Assembly: GCA_013202445.1 (NCBI GenBank) | Contig: JABMRW010000023.1 | Location: forward strand, 1 to 5,775 | Direction: 5' to 3' | From: Deltaproteobacteria bacterium | GTDB lineage: Bacteria; Chloroflexota; Dehalococcoidia; Dehalococcoidales; BS750m-G39 | DNA: 5,775 nucleotides | Shown: one piece after another, positions 1-4,917 of the stretch | Layout of the letters: every line of letters starts with the position of its first letter | Position numbering within the stretch: position 1 is the stretch's first letter | Notes under the pieces: model-generated | Database searches by the model: none | What the model saw: the letters and a program-made list of their open reading frames with translations, nothing else | Told to the model about the DNA's origin: nothing | Made by a program: the position numbers and the translations under genes

Positions 1-8
1 CCAAAAAG

Positions 9-81
9 CCAAGTCCTAGAGGTGAAATCTATGAGGGTGGGAGGGTGGGAAAGAAAAAGAACCGCTAAAAAGGGGGTGGGG
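9..81 (+). repeat. G-rich intergenic repeat, copy A
   Basis: This copy begins with CCAAGT, then a small hairpin (TAGA 17-20 pairing with TCTA 28-31 around GGTGAAA). A perfect one-base-loop G-quadruplex motif follows (GGGTGGGAGGGTGGG, 35-49), then an A-rich stretch AAAGAAAAAGAACCGCTA and a second G block (72-81). It aligns by eye without gaps to copy C over its hairpin and G block, and to copy B from the G block to the second G block, about 3.7 kb away. The function is unknown. It lies about 80 bp upstream of the thiL promoter, with the G-rich strand as the coding strand of that gene. Only the matching copies within this window support the repeat call. Confidence 0.75.
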
Positions 82-138
82 CAAAGCCTCGGAGAAATAA
101 AGCGTAATCCAATCACCAACCTATCAAACCCCCTTTGC

Positions 139-168
139 TTGTGACCCCAAATAAGGGCGTGCTATAAT
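139..168 (+). promoter_or_regulatory. Promoter of thiL operon (leaderless, extended -10)
   Basis: A perfect TATAAT (163-168) is preceded by TG at 160-161, giving an extended -10 (TGcTATAAT). A partial -35, TTGTGA (139-144), sits 18 bp upstream. The last base of the -10 box is 6 bp from the thiL ATG at 175, so a start 7 nt downstream of the box falls on the A of the ATG. No Shine-Dalgarno lies in the space between, which fits a leaderless mRNA. This is read from the sequence and has not been mapped. Confidence 0.75.
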
Positions 169-174
169 TTCGCC

Positions 175-1158
175 ATGAAGGTCTCGGAATTGGGGGAGTT
201 CGGGCTGATTGACCTGCTGGCCAAAATGGCCGGCGGCGTGCAGGATAAGCAGCTCTTAATCGGCATCGGCGATGACGCCGCCGCCTGGAAGGGCGACGCC
301 TCTATACAGCTGGCAACAGTAGATTCCTTCATTCAGGGTGTCCACTTCCCCACCGGTATAGCCCCCTGGCCGGAGCTGGGCTGGAAGGCGCTGGCGGTCA
401 ACTTAAGCGATATCGCCGCCATGGGCGGCATCCCCCGCTACGCCCTGGTGTCTTTAGCTTTACCCCCCCAAACCGAGGTGAACGATGTTACCGCCCTCTA
501 CACCGGCATGCTGGAACTGGCAAAAAAACACAACGTAACCATAGTCGGCGGCGATATCAGCAATGCCCCGCTGGTCGTTATCTCCATAACCGTCCTGGGC
601 AATAGCCCTAAAAACCAGATATTAACCCGCTCCTCGGCTAAGCCGGGAGAGCTGGTAGCCGTTACCGGCCATCTGGGGGCGGCTGCCGCCGGGCTGGAGA
701 TGCTAAATAAAAAGCTTAAATTCGACCCACCCGCCACCACCCGTTTCAGGCAGGCTTTCTTTAAGCCCACCCCCCGCATTACCGAAGGTCAACTACTATT
801 AGAGCAGGGGGTGAAAACAGCCATAGATATCAGCGACGGGCTGGTTGCCGATTTAAATCAAATATGTAAGGCCAGCCGGGTCGGCGCCCGCATAGATACC
901 GACCGTGTACCCGTAGAGCCAAAAGTCTTAGCCGGTTTCGGCGATAAAGCCCTGGAACTGGCTCTAACCGGCGGTGAGGACTACGAACTGCTATTTACCG
1001 CCGGGGCGGAAATAATAGATAAGGTAAAGAAGGCCACCTCCTGCCCAGTAACCGTCATCGGCGAAATCACCGCCGGCGCAGGGGTAACCGTGGTTGACCG
1101 CCAGGGGAACCCTGTAGATTTAGGCAAGGCGGGCTGGGAGCACTTTACCCGCCGATGA
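175..1158 (+). CDS. thiL: Thiamine-monophosphate kinase
   Basis: ThiL makes the active cofactor thiamine diphosphate by phosphorylating thiamine monophosphate with ATP and Mg2+, the last step of thiamine synthesis in the cytoplasm. The 327-residue protein is full length for the family and carries its motifs in order: GIGDD (30-34), the Asp50...VHF segment, NLSDIAAMG (76-84), GGD (125-127), VTGHLG (163-168), DISDG (218-222) and GGEDYELLFT (266-275). These Asp-rich motifs bind Mg2+ and nucleotide in the AIR synthase/PurM-like fold, and all are present. The ATG at 175 is chosen because the protein starts in the usual place (MKVSELGEFGLI) and the -10 box ends 6 bp before it. No Shine-Dalgarno is visible. 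It is the first gene of a five-gene operon, and its TGA overlaps the tsaE ATG. Confidence 0.97.
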   Translation: MKVSELGEFGLIDLLAKMAGGVQDKQLLIGIGDDAAAWKGDASIQLATVDSFIQGVHFPTGIAPWPELGWKALAVNLSDIAAMGGIPRYALVSLALPPQTEVNDVTALYTGMLELAKKHNVTIVGGDISNAPLVVISITVLGNSPKNQILTRSSAKPGELVAVTGHLGAAAAGLEMLNKKLKFDPPATTRFRQAFFKPTPRITEGQLLLEQGVKTAIDISDGLVADLNQICKASRVGARIDTDRVPVEPKVLAGFGDKALELALTGGEDYELLFTAGAEIIDKVKKATSCPVTVIGEITAGAGVTVVDRQGNPVDLGKAGWEHFTRR

Positions 1159-1613
1159 ACCAGCTGGAGATAACAAGCAGCAGCCCGGAAGAAACCGGGC
1201 AGCTTGGCGCCCGCCTCGGCGAGCTGGCCCAGCCCGGCGATATCTTTCTGCTGGTAGGCAAGCTGGGGGCGGGCAAGACCTGCCTCACCCAGGGCATTGC
1301 CCGGGGACTGGGTATAAGGGAGTACGCCGCCAGCCCTTCTTTCGTCGTGGTCAGGGAGCTTTACGGTAGATTACCGCTGTATCACATGGACTTCTACCGC
1401 CTGGACAATTTAGAGGAGATTGCCGACCTGGGTCTGGATGACTATTTCTACGGCAAGGGCGTTTCGGTGGTGGAGTGGGCGGAGAAGGGCTTAAGCCTGC
1501 TGCCGCCGGAGCACCTGTTGATTGAGATGAGCTATGTCTCCGATACCGGCCGCCGCCTTAAACTGAAAGCTGGAGGCAAACGCTACCGCGAACTGGTGGC
1601 AAAGCTGAAATGA
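1155..1613 (+). CDS. tsaE: tRNA t6A37 threonylcarbamoyltransferase complex ATPase TsaE
   Basis: TsaE is the small P-loop ATPase that works with TsaB and TsaD to put threonylcarbamoyl on A37 of ANN-decoding tRNAs. In 152 residues, the family's normal size, it shows the Walker A GKLGAGKT (35-42; the family usually has Asp or Glu where Lys36 stands), SPSF (60-63, usually SPTF), HMDFYRL (77-83) and VVEWAEKG (105-112). Its ATG overlaps the thiL stop as ATGA (1155-1158). There is only a weak distant GGGAG (1136-1140), so translation is probably coupled to thiL. The 3' end overlaps tsaB in the same way. tsaD and tsaC are not in the window. The identification is secure from the combined motifs and the tsaB neighbour. 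Confidence 0.97.
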   Translation: MNQLEITSSSPEETGQLGARLGELAQPGDIFLLVGKLGAGKTCLTQGIARGLGIREYAASPSFVVVRELYGRLPLYHMDFYRLDNLEEIADLGLDDYFYGKGVSVVEWAEKGLSLLPPEHLLIEMSYVSDTGRRLKLKAGGKRYRELVAKLK

Positions 1614-2287
1614 TGTTATTAGCCATAGATACTTCAACCGATAGCGCCAGCCTGGCCCTGGTGCAGGACGGCAAGACGCTGGCCGAGGCGACCTGGCGCT
1701 GCGGGCAGAACCACAGCGTGGAGTTGCTGCCCCGGCTTACTCAATTGCTGCAGGAGGCCAAGATAGAGCTTCAATCAGTAAGCTGTATTCTGGTGGCTAA
1801 AGGCCCGGGGAGCTTTAACGGGCTGCGGGTAGGCTTAAGCACGGCCAAGGGGCTGGCCTTCAGCCTTGACATACCCATCATCGGCGTCAGCAGTCTGGAG
1901 CTGGAAGCCTGCCAGCATGCCGAAAATGACCTGCCCATCTGCCCCATATTCAACGCCAGGCGGGAAGAGATTGCCACCGCCCTCTATCAGAAAAAAGATA
2001 ATAAGTGGCAGCAGCTCGCCGCTGAACACATAACCACGGTTGAAGCATTAGACTCAGAGATAACTGAAAAGACCCTCTTCTGCGGTGAGTATGTGCCCGT
2101 AATCGCCGGCCAGCTAAAAGAAAAACTTAAAGATAAAGCGGTAATCGCCCCCGCCCGGCCCCGCCGCGCCAGCTTACTTTCAGAACTGGCTAAAGAGAGA
2201 TTAAAGGCGGAAGACTATGACAACCCCGCCACCCTGCAGCCCCTCTACCTCAGGCACCCGGCAATCACTCAGCGCCGGCACCGCTAA
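1610..2287 (+). CDS. tsaB: tRNA t6A37 threonylcarbamoyltransferase complex protein TsaB
   Basis: TsaB is the inactive ASKHA-fold partner of TsaD; their dimer is the core of the bacterial t6A complex that TsaE activates. The 225-residue protein has the N-terminal LLAIDTSTDSASLAL strand pair (3-17), GPGSFNGLRVG (65-75) and PIFNARREEI (112-121), and ends with PLYLRHPAI (211-219) as usual for the family. Two motif positions differ from the common form: Asn70 where Thr is usual (GPGSFTGLR) and Asn115 where Asp is usual (DARR). The start is either the ATG at 1610 or the next codon, ATG 1613; both overlap the tsaE TGA (1611-1613), so translational coupling is likely. A rimI acetyltransferase gene often follows tsaB in bacteria, but here a thioesterase does. 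Confidence 0.96.
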   Translation: MMLLAIDTSTDSASLALVQDGKTLAEATWRCGQNHSVELLPRLTQLLQEAKIELQSVSCILVAKGPGSFNGLRVGLSTAKGLAFSLDIPIIGVSSLELEACQHAENDLPICPIFNARREEIATALYQKKDNKWQQLAAEHITTVEALDSEITEKTLFCGEYVPVIAGQLKEKLKDKAVIAPARPRRASLLSELAKERLKAEDYDNPATLQPLYLRHPAITQRRHR

Positions 2288-2293
2288 TACCAA

Positions 2294-2301
2294 GGACGGA
2301 G
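2294..2301 (+). promoter_or_regulatory. Ribosome binding site of the thioesterase gene
   Basis: GGACGGAG lies 7 nt before the ATG at 2309. Its GGAG (2298-2301) sets the start codon. This is the first clear Shine-Dalgarno inside the operon; the genes upstream rely on stop-start overlaps. Confidence 0.7.
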
Positions 2302-2308
2302 ATTAAAA

Positions 2309-2764
2309 ATGACTAACTGGCCAAAAATATCGGTAGATATCGATAAAGACTTTGACATGTGCTTTGCCTGCGGGCAGAAAAACCCCATCGGCCTGAAGCT
2401 AATTTTTGCCAGTGAGGGCAAAGGGGTCAGGGCCGAGTTCACCCCCGGTGAGTTGCATCAGGGCTGGTCGGGAGTTGTGCACGGCGGCATTATCGGCTGT
2501 ATTCTGGACGAGGCGATGAGCTACGCCTCCCTCGCCGCCGGGGTCAACAGCCTGACGGCCAGGATGCAGACCCGGTTCAAGCGCCCCCTCCAGACCGGCC
2601 AGTCTCTGGTCATCACCGCCCATATCACCAAGCAGACCAGGAAGCTTATCGAGGCCGAAGCCGAGATGCACCTCAAGGAAGACGGCACGCCGGTGGCCGA
2701 TAGCACCGCCACCATGTTCATCCACAGCCACGGCAAACCGATTGAAATTGATAAGATAACCTAG
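2309..2764 (+). CDS. PaaI-family hotdog thioesterase
   Basis: This is a 151-residue single-domain hotdog protein, most likely an acyl-CoA thioesterase. It shows the N-terminal CFACG..NPIGLKL signature (Cys18, Cys21) seen in one branch of the 4HBT/PaaI superfamily. HGGI (58-61) and ILDEAM (65-70) follow on the central helix region, where the PaaI-type catalytic Asp/Glu is expected (Asp67 or Glu68). Strands follow, including LTARMQTRFKRPL (82-94) with the typical TARM..RF..P pattern. There is no signal peptide or membrane segment, so it is cytoplasmic. The substrate cannot be read from the sequence. The gene sits 21 bp after tsaB and 20 bp before ndk on the same strand, so it is almost certainly co-transcribed. 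Its link to tRNA modification or nucleotide metabolism is unclear. Confidence 0.9.
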   Translation: MTNWPKISVDIDKDFDMCFACGQKNPIGLKLIFASEGKGVRAEFTPGELHQGWSGVVHGGIIGCILDEAMSYASLAAGVNSLTARMQTRFKRPLQTGQSLVITAHITKQTRKLIEAEAEMHLKEDGTPVADSTATMFIHSHGKPIEIDKIT

Positions 2765-2772
2765 TATCCTCT

Positions 2773-2780
2773 AAAGGAGT
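2773..2780 (+). promoter_or_regulatory. Strong ribosome binding site of ndk
   Basis: AAAGGAGT, a near-perfect Shine-Dalgarno, lies 4 nt before the ATG at 2785 and about 6 nt from its AGGAG core. It fixes the ndk start and is the strongest ribosome binding site in the operon. Confidence 0.8.
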
Positions 2781-2784
2781 AAAA

Positions 2785-3204
2785 ATGGAACGGACCCTAG
2801 TTTTAATCAAACCGGACGCAATGCAGAGAAACCTGGCGGGGGCTATTATCTCCCGGCTGGAGAAGCTGGGGTTAAAGCTGGTGGCGCTCAAGATGCTCCA
2901 CCCCGATAAAGCCCTGGCCCAGCGCCACTACGCCGTACACAAGGACAAGCCCTTCTACAATGACCTGGTGAACTATATCACCTCCTCCCCGATAGCCGCC
3001 TGTGTCTTTGAAGGTAAGGAGGCGGTGGAGACCATCAGAAAAGCTATGGGGGCCACCGACCCGGCCAAGGCGGAAAAAGGCACCATAAGGGGCGATTTCG
3101 GCCTGAGCATTGAGAAAAACAGTGTCCACGGCTCGGATTCACCGGCCAACGCCGAGGTGGAAATAAAACTCTTCTTCCCCCCCGATGAGCTTTTCGGCTA
3201 TTGA
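2785..3204 (+). CDS. ndk: Nucleoside diphosphate kinase
   Basis: Ndk moves the gamma-phosphate from ATP to other (d)NDPs through a phosphohistidine, balancing the NTP and dNTP pools. At 139 residues it has the usual family length. All active-site positions are visible: Lys9 in IKPDA, Tyr49, Arg85, Thr91, Arg102 in GTIRGDFG, Asn112, and the catalytic His115 in the signature NSVHGSDS (112-119). It is the last gene of the thiL operon. Its TGA (3202-3204) lies inside the convergent rsfS gene, whose stop is at 3198-3200, so the two overlap tail to tail by 7 bp. No terminator can sit between them. Confidence 0.98.
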   Translation: MERTLVLIKPDAMQRNLAGAIISRLEKLGLKLVALKMLHPDKALAQRHYAVHKDKPFYNDLVNYITSSPIAACVFEGKEAVETIRKAMGATDPAKAEKGTIRGDFGLSIEKNSVHGSDSPANAEVEIKLFFPPDELFGY

Positions 3205-3527
3205 ATCCGTAATACCAGCGTAGCCTCGCTCCACAGCTCGTCGAGCTGGTAGAACTCACGCTCAGAGGGGGCAAAGATATGAATGATGGCGTCGCCATAG
3301 TCGAGCAGGAGCCAGCCGGAGTCTACAGTCCCTTCGTAGTGGTGGGGTAGAACGCCCTCGTGCTTCAGTCTATGTCCCACTTCATCGTAGATGGCTGAAA
3401 TCTGCCGGGCGGATTCGCCGCTGCATATCACGAAATAATCGGCAAAGTTGCACACCTTGCGAGCGTCCAGCAGAAGAATATCTACTGCTTGCTTATCGGT
3501 GGCGGCTTCCACCGCCTTGTGCGCCAT
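3198..3527 (-). CDS. rsfS: Ribosomal silencing factor RsfS (Iojap-like)
   Basis: RsfS binds ribosomal protein uL14 on the free 50S subunit and blocks joining with 30S, cutting translation during starvation. From the ATG at 3527 the protein has 109 residues, with DYFVICSGES (30-39), a GW.LLDYGD.IIHIF block (71-85) and FYQLDELW (92-99), the full set of Iojap family motifs. The true start may be five codons upstream, at CTG 3542-3540. The codons between are open (Leu-Glu-Ala-Leu-Glu, in-frame TAA just before) and resemble the usual N-terminus of Chloroflexota-type RsfS. A GGAGG (3554-3550) sits 7 nt before the CTG, whereas the ATG has only GGAAG (3540-3536). With the CTG the protein has 114 residues. 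It is transcribed toward ndk and overlaps it by 7 bp. Confidence 0.95.
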   Translation of the reverse strand: MAHKAVEAATDKQAVDILLLDARKVCNFADYFVICSGESARQISAIYDEVGHRLKHEGVLPHHYEGTVDSGWLLLDYGDAIIHIFAPSEREFYQLDELWSEATLVLRIQ

Positions 3528-3549
3528 TTCTAGTGCTTCCAGTAGTTAG

Positions 3550-3570
3550 CCTCCAGTTAATATTATAGCA
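3550..3570 (-). promoter_or_regulatory. rsfS extended -10 promoter and Shine-Dalgarno
   Basis: On the minus strand a perfect TATAAT (3567-3562) is preceded by TGC (3570-3568), an extended -10 box. No -35 at proper spacing is convincing; a TTGATA (3583-3578) is only 10 bp away. Transcription would begin near 3555, placing the GGAGG (3554-3550) almost at the 5' end of the mRNA. That leaves a leader of about 13 nt before the candidate CTG start, or about 28 nt before the ATG. Confidence 0.7.
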
Positions 3571-3588
3571 TAATTATTATCAACCTCA

Positions 3589-3649
3589 CCCCCCATTTTA
3601 TCTTTACCCACCCGCCGCCCTTTAAGGTAAAGGGGGGACTTCGTCCCCC
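3589..3649 (-). repeat. G-rich intergenic repeat, copy E (diverged, inverted)
   Basis: Read on the minus strand, this copy has a hairpin GGGGGAC-gaa-GTCCCCC (arms 3649-3643 and 3639-3633). An 11-13 nt linker follows, then GGGCGGCGGGTGGG (3620-3607), a TAAAGATAAAA stretch and a G6 run (3594-3589). The G block and the A-rich tail match copy C with one base missing in the second G run, so it is not a perfect quadruplex motif. The loop GAA is the same as in copy C. It points toward the rsfS promoter. The assignment to the family is my inference from an alignment by eye. Confidence 0.5.
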
Positions 3650-3671
3650 TTAAACCCCCTATTAATTACCT

Positions 3672-3708
3672 CCCCTTCTCCCCCCACCCAAAAAGGTTTC
3701 ACCCTTTT
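3672..3708 (-). repeat. G-rich intergenic repeat, copy D (inverted)
   Basis: On the minus strand, a hairpin AAAAGG-gtgaaa-CCTTTT (arms 3708-3703 and 3696-3691) is followed after one base by GGGTGGGGGG (3689-3680) and then GGGG (3675-3672). The hairpin core GGTGAAACC is shared with copy C. The quadruplex motif is degenerate and the A-rich tail is absent. Like copy E, it points toward rsfS. Confidence 0.55.
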
Positions 3709-3741
3709 ACACCCTCTCCTCATCCTAATCGAAAGTTCCAG

Positions 3742-3807
3742 AAGCGCAGCTTATGAGGGCGGGTGGGTGGGAAGAAAAAGAACCGTTAAAAAGGGGTGAG
3801 GGTGGGG
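3742..3807 (+). repeat. G-rich intergenic repeat, copy B
   Basis: A hairpin AAGC-gca-GCTT (3742-3752) is followed by ATGA and the perfect quadruplex motif GGGCGGGTGGGTGGG (3757-3771). Then comes AAGAAAAAGAACCGTTAAAAA and a second G block GGGGTGAGGGTGGGG (3793-3807). From 3753 to 3796 it matches copy A (31-75) with only a few changes and one missing A. The hairpin arms differ completely from the other copies, but the position relative to the G block is kept. It points toward the gene at 3919. Confidence 0.75.
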
Positions 3808-3820
3808 ACAATACCTTACC

Positions 3821-3872
3821 CCAAGTGGAAGAGAGGTGAAACCTCTGTGGGCGGGTGGGTGGGAAAGAAAAG
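3821..3872 (+). repeat. G-rich intergenic repeat, copy C
   Basis: CCAAGT (3821-3826), a perfect 6-bp inverted repeat AGAGGT-gaa-ACCTCT (3832-3846), the perfect quadruplex motif GGGCGGGTGGGTGGG (3849-3863) and AAAGAAAAG. It follows copy A without gaps from the hairpin to the A-rich stretch, then breaks off and lacks the second G block. Its G block ends 43 bp before the -10 box of the gene at 3919, the closest of the copies to a promoter. Confidence 0.75.
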
Positions 3873-3903
3873 CCCCCTCTCAAACTCCCCTATTTTAGCG
3901 TTA

Positions 3904-3912
3904 TGTTATACT
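3904..3912 (+). promoter_or_regulatory. Leaderless extended -10 promoter of the TIM-barrel gene
   Basis: TGtTATACT: an extended -10 box whose hexamer (3907-3912) ends 6 bp before the ATG at 3919, exactly the spacing seen at thiL. No convincing -35 is present, and no Shine-Dalgarno precedes the ATG. The expected transcription start is the A of the ATG. Confidence 0.7.
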
Positions 3913-3918
3913 TAAACT

Positions 3919-4746
3919 ATGGAAAAGCTGCTCTTCGGCACCGGCGGCAGTCCCCACAGCTCCAAGACCCAGACCACCATAGACGGCATCAAGCGCATCG
4001 CCGAGCTGGGATTGGGCTGCATGGAGCTGGAGTTCGTCTACGGGGTCAGGATGGGTGAGGCCGGAGCCCGGCTGGTAGCGGAGACCGCCCGGAGCGCAGG
4101 CGTCAGGCTGTCGGCGCACGGCCCCTACTACATCAACCTCAACGCCCGCGAGGAGGAAAAGGTAGCCGCCAGCCAGCAGCGGATACTCCAGACCGCCCGC
4201 ATCGCCGCCGTCTGCGGGGCGCAGAGCGTTACCTTCCATGCCGCCTTCTACCTCGGCGACCCCCCGGAAAAGACCTACCGGGCGGTAAAGAAAAACCTGG
4301 CCGAGGTCTTAAACCAGCTCAAAAAGGAAAATAATCCGGTAGTAATAAGGCCCGAGGTCATGGGCAAGCCCAGCGCCTTCGGCACCCTGGACGAGGTGCT
4401 CAAACTCTGCGCCGAACTTAAGAGTACCGATATCTGCATGGACTTCGCCCACTGGCACGCCTATAGCGGGGAGGCCAACTCCTACGCCGAATTCGCCTCA
4501 ACTCTGGAGCAGATAAAAGAAAAGTTGGGAGATAAAGCCCTCGCCGATATGCACATCCATGTCTCGGGAATCGCCTACGGTAAAAAGGGAGAGCTAAAAC
4601 ACCTCAACCTCAAAGAGTCAGACCTGCGCTATGTTGAGCTTATCCAGGCGCTTAAGGACTATAAAGCTAAGGGGCTGGTAATCTGTGAAAGCCCCAGCCT
4701 GGAAGAAGACGCCCTGCTCCTCCAGGAGACCTATCACAAGCTGTAA
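3919..4746 (+). CDS. Endonuclease IV-like / sugar isomerase-type TIM-barrel protein
   Basis: This 275-residue protein of the AP endonuclease 2 (Nfo/xylose isomerase-like) superfamily is probably a metal-dependent hydrolase or DNA-repair AP endonuclease. Metal-site residues appear in the Nfo order: His67 in AHGPYYINL, His107 in VTFHA, Glu146 in IRPEV, Asp175 and His178 in CMDFAHWHAY, His214 in HIHVSG, His228 in ELKHLNL and Glu257 in ICESPS. The Asp that precedes the last His in E. coli Nfo (Asp-x-His) is not in register; Leu226 is there, with Glu225 next to it. So the third zinc site may be altered and true endonuclease IV activity is not certain. I leave the symbol blank for that reason. No signal peptide or membrane segment is seen. 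The gene stands alone behind a leaderless promoter, divergent from rsfS. Confidence 0.88.
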   Translation: MEKLLFGTGGSPHSSKTQTTIDGIKRIAELGLGCMELEFVYGVRMGEAGARLVAETARSAGVRLSAHGPYYINLNAREEEKVAASQQRILQTARIAAVCGAQSVTFHAAFYLGDPPEKTYRAVKKNLAEVLNQLKKENNPVVIRPEVMGKPSAFGTLDEVLKLCAELKSTDICMDFAHWHAYSGEANSYAEFASTLEQIKEKLGDKALADMHIHVSGIAYGKKGELKHLNLKESDLRYVELIQALKDYKAKGLVICESPSLEEDALLLQETYHKL

Positions 4747-4825
4747 AACCCCACTCCCACTCCCACACAAAAACAGCCTCTTAATAATAGCTTAATATTT
4801 ACCGCCTATCATAAGCTATGGACAG

Positions 4826-4856
4826 CCACCCGGTACCAATTAGCCATACCGGATGG
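4826..4856 (+). terminator. Hairpin downstream of the TIM-barrel gene (terminator or ftsH operator)
   Basis: CCACCCGGTA (4826-4835) pairs with TACCGGATGG (4847-4856) with one mismatch, around an 11-nt loop. The next T run (4866-4870) is 9 bp beyond the stem, so this is a poor intrinsic terminator. It may instead be a binding site upstream of ftsH. It is the only clear hairpin in the gap 4747-4917. Confidence 0.35.
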
Positions 4857-4888
4857 GTAGTTGACTTTTTACTATCGACAGCTATTTC

Positions 4889-4913
4889 TGTTATAATACA
4901 AACGTAGAGGTGA
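4889..4913 (+). promoter_or_regulatory. ftsH extended -10 promoter and Shine-Dalgarno
   Basis: TGtTATAAT (hexamer 4892-4897) is an extended -10 box, with a weak -35 TTTACT (4868-4873) 18 bp upstream. Transcription would start near 4904, just before AGAGGTGA (4906-4913), which matches the anti-Shine-Dalgarno at 7 of 8 bases. The ATG at 4918 follows after 4 nt. Unlike thiL and the gene at 3919, ftsH has a short leader with a ribosome binding site. Confidence 0.75.
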
Positions 4914-4917
4914 ATAG

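Noticed and set aside
2399..2736. Minus-strand open frames under the thioesterase gene
   Set aside because: The plus strand encodes a clear hotdog domain; these are shadows with no family features.
3631..3651. GC-rich hairpin with a TTC loop as an intrinsic terminator
   Set aside because: It lies between divergent genes where neither transcript should end, and neither strand has a proper T run after the stem. It fits better as the hairpin of repeat copy E.
3589..3872. CRISPR array or insertion sequence in the intergenic repeats
   Set aside because: Copies are inverted, unevenly spaced and diverged, there are no unique equal-length spacers, and no transposase or target duplication is visible.
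3855..4058. Open frame of 67 codons overlapping the start of the TIM-barrel gene
   Set aside because: It is in another frame, begins inside repeat copy C, has no ribosome binding site and shows low-complexity His/Arg-rich protein.
4861..4866. TTGACT as the -35 box of ftsH
   Set aside because: The spacing to TATAAT (4892) is 25 bp, too long for a normal promoter.
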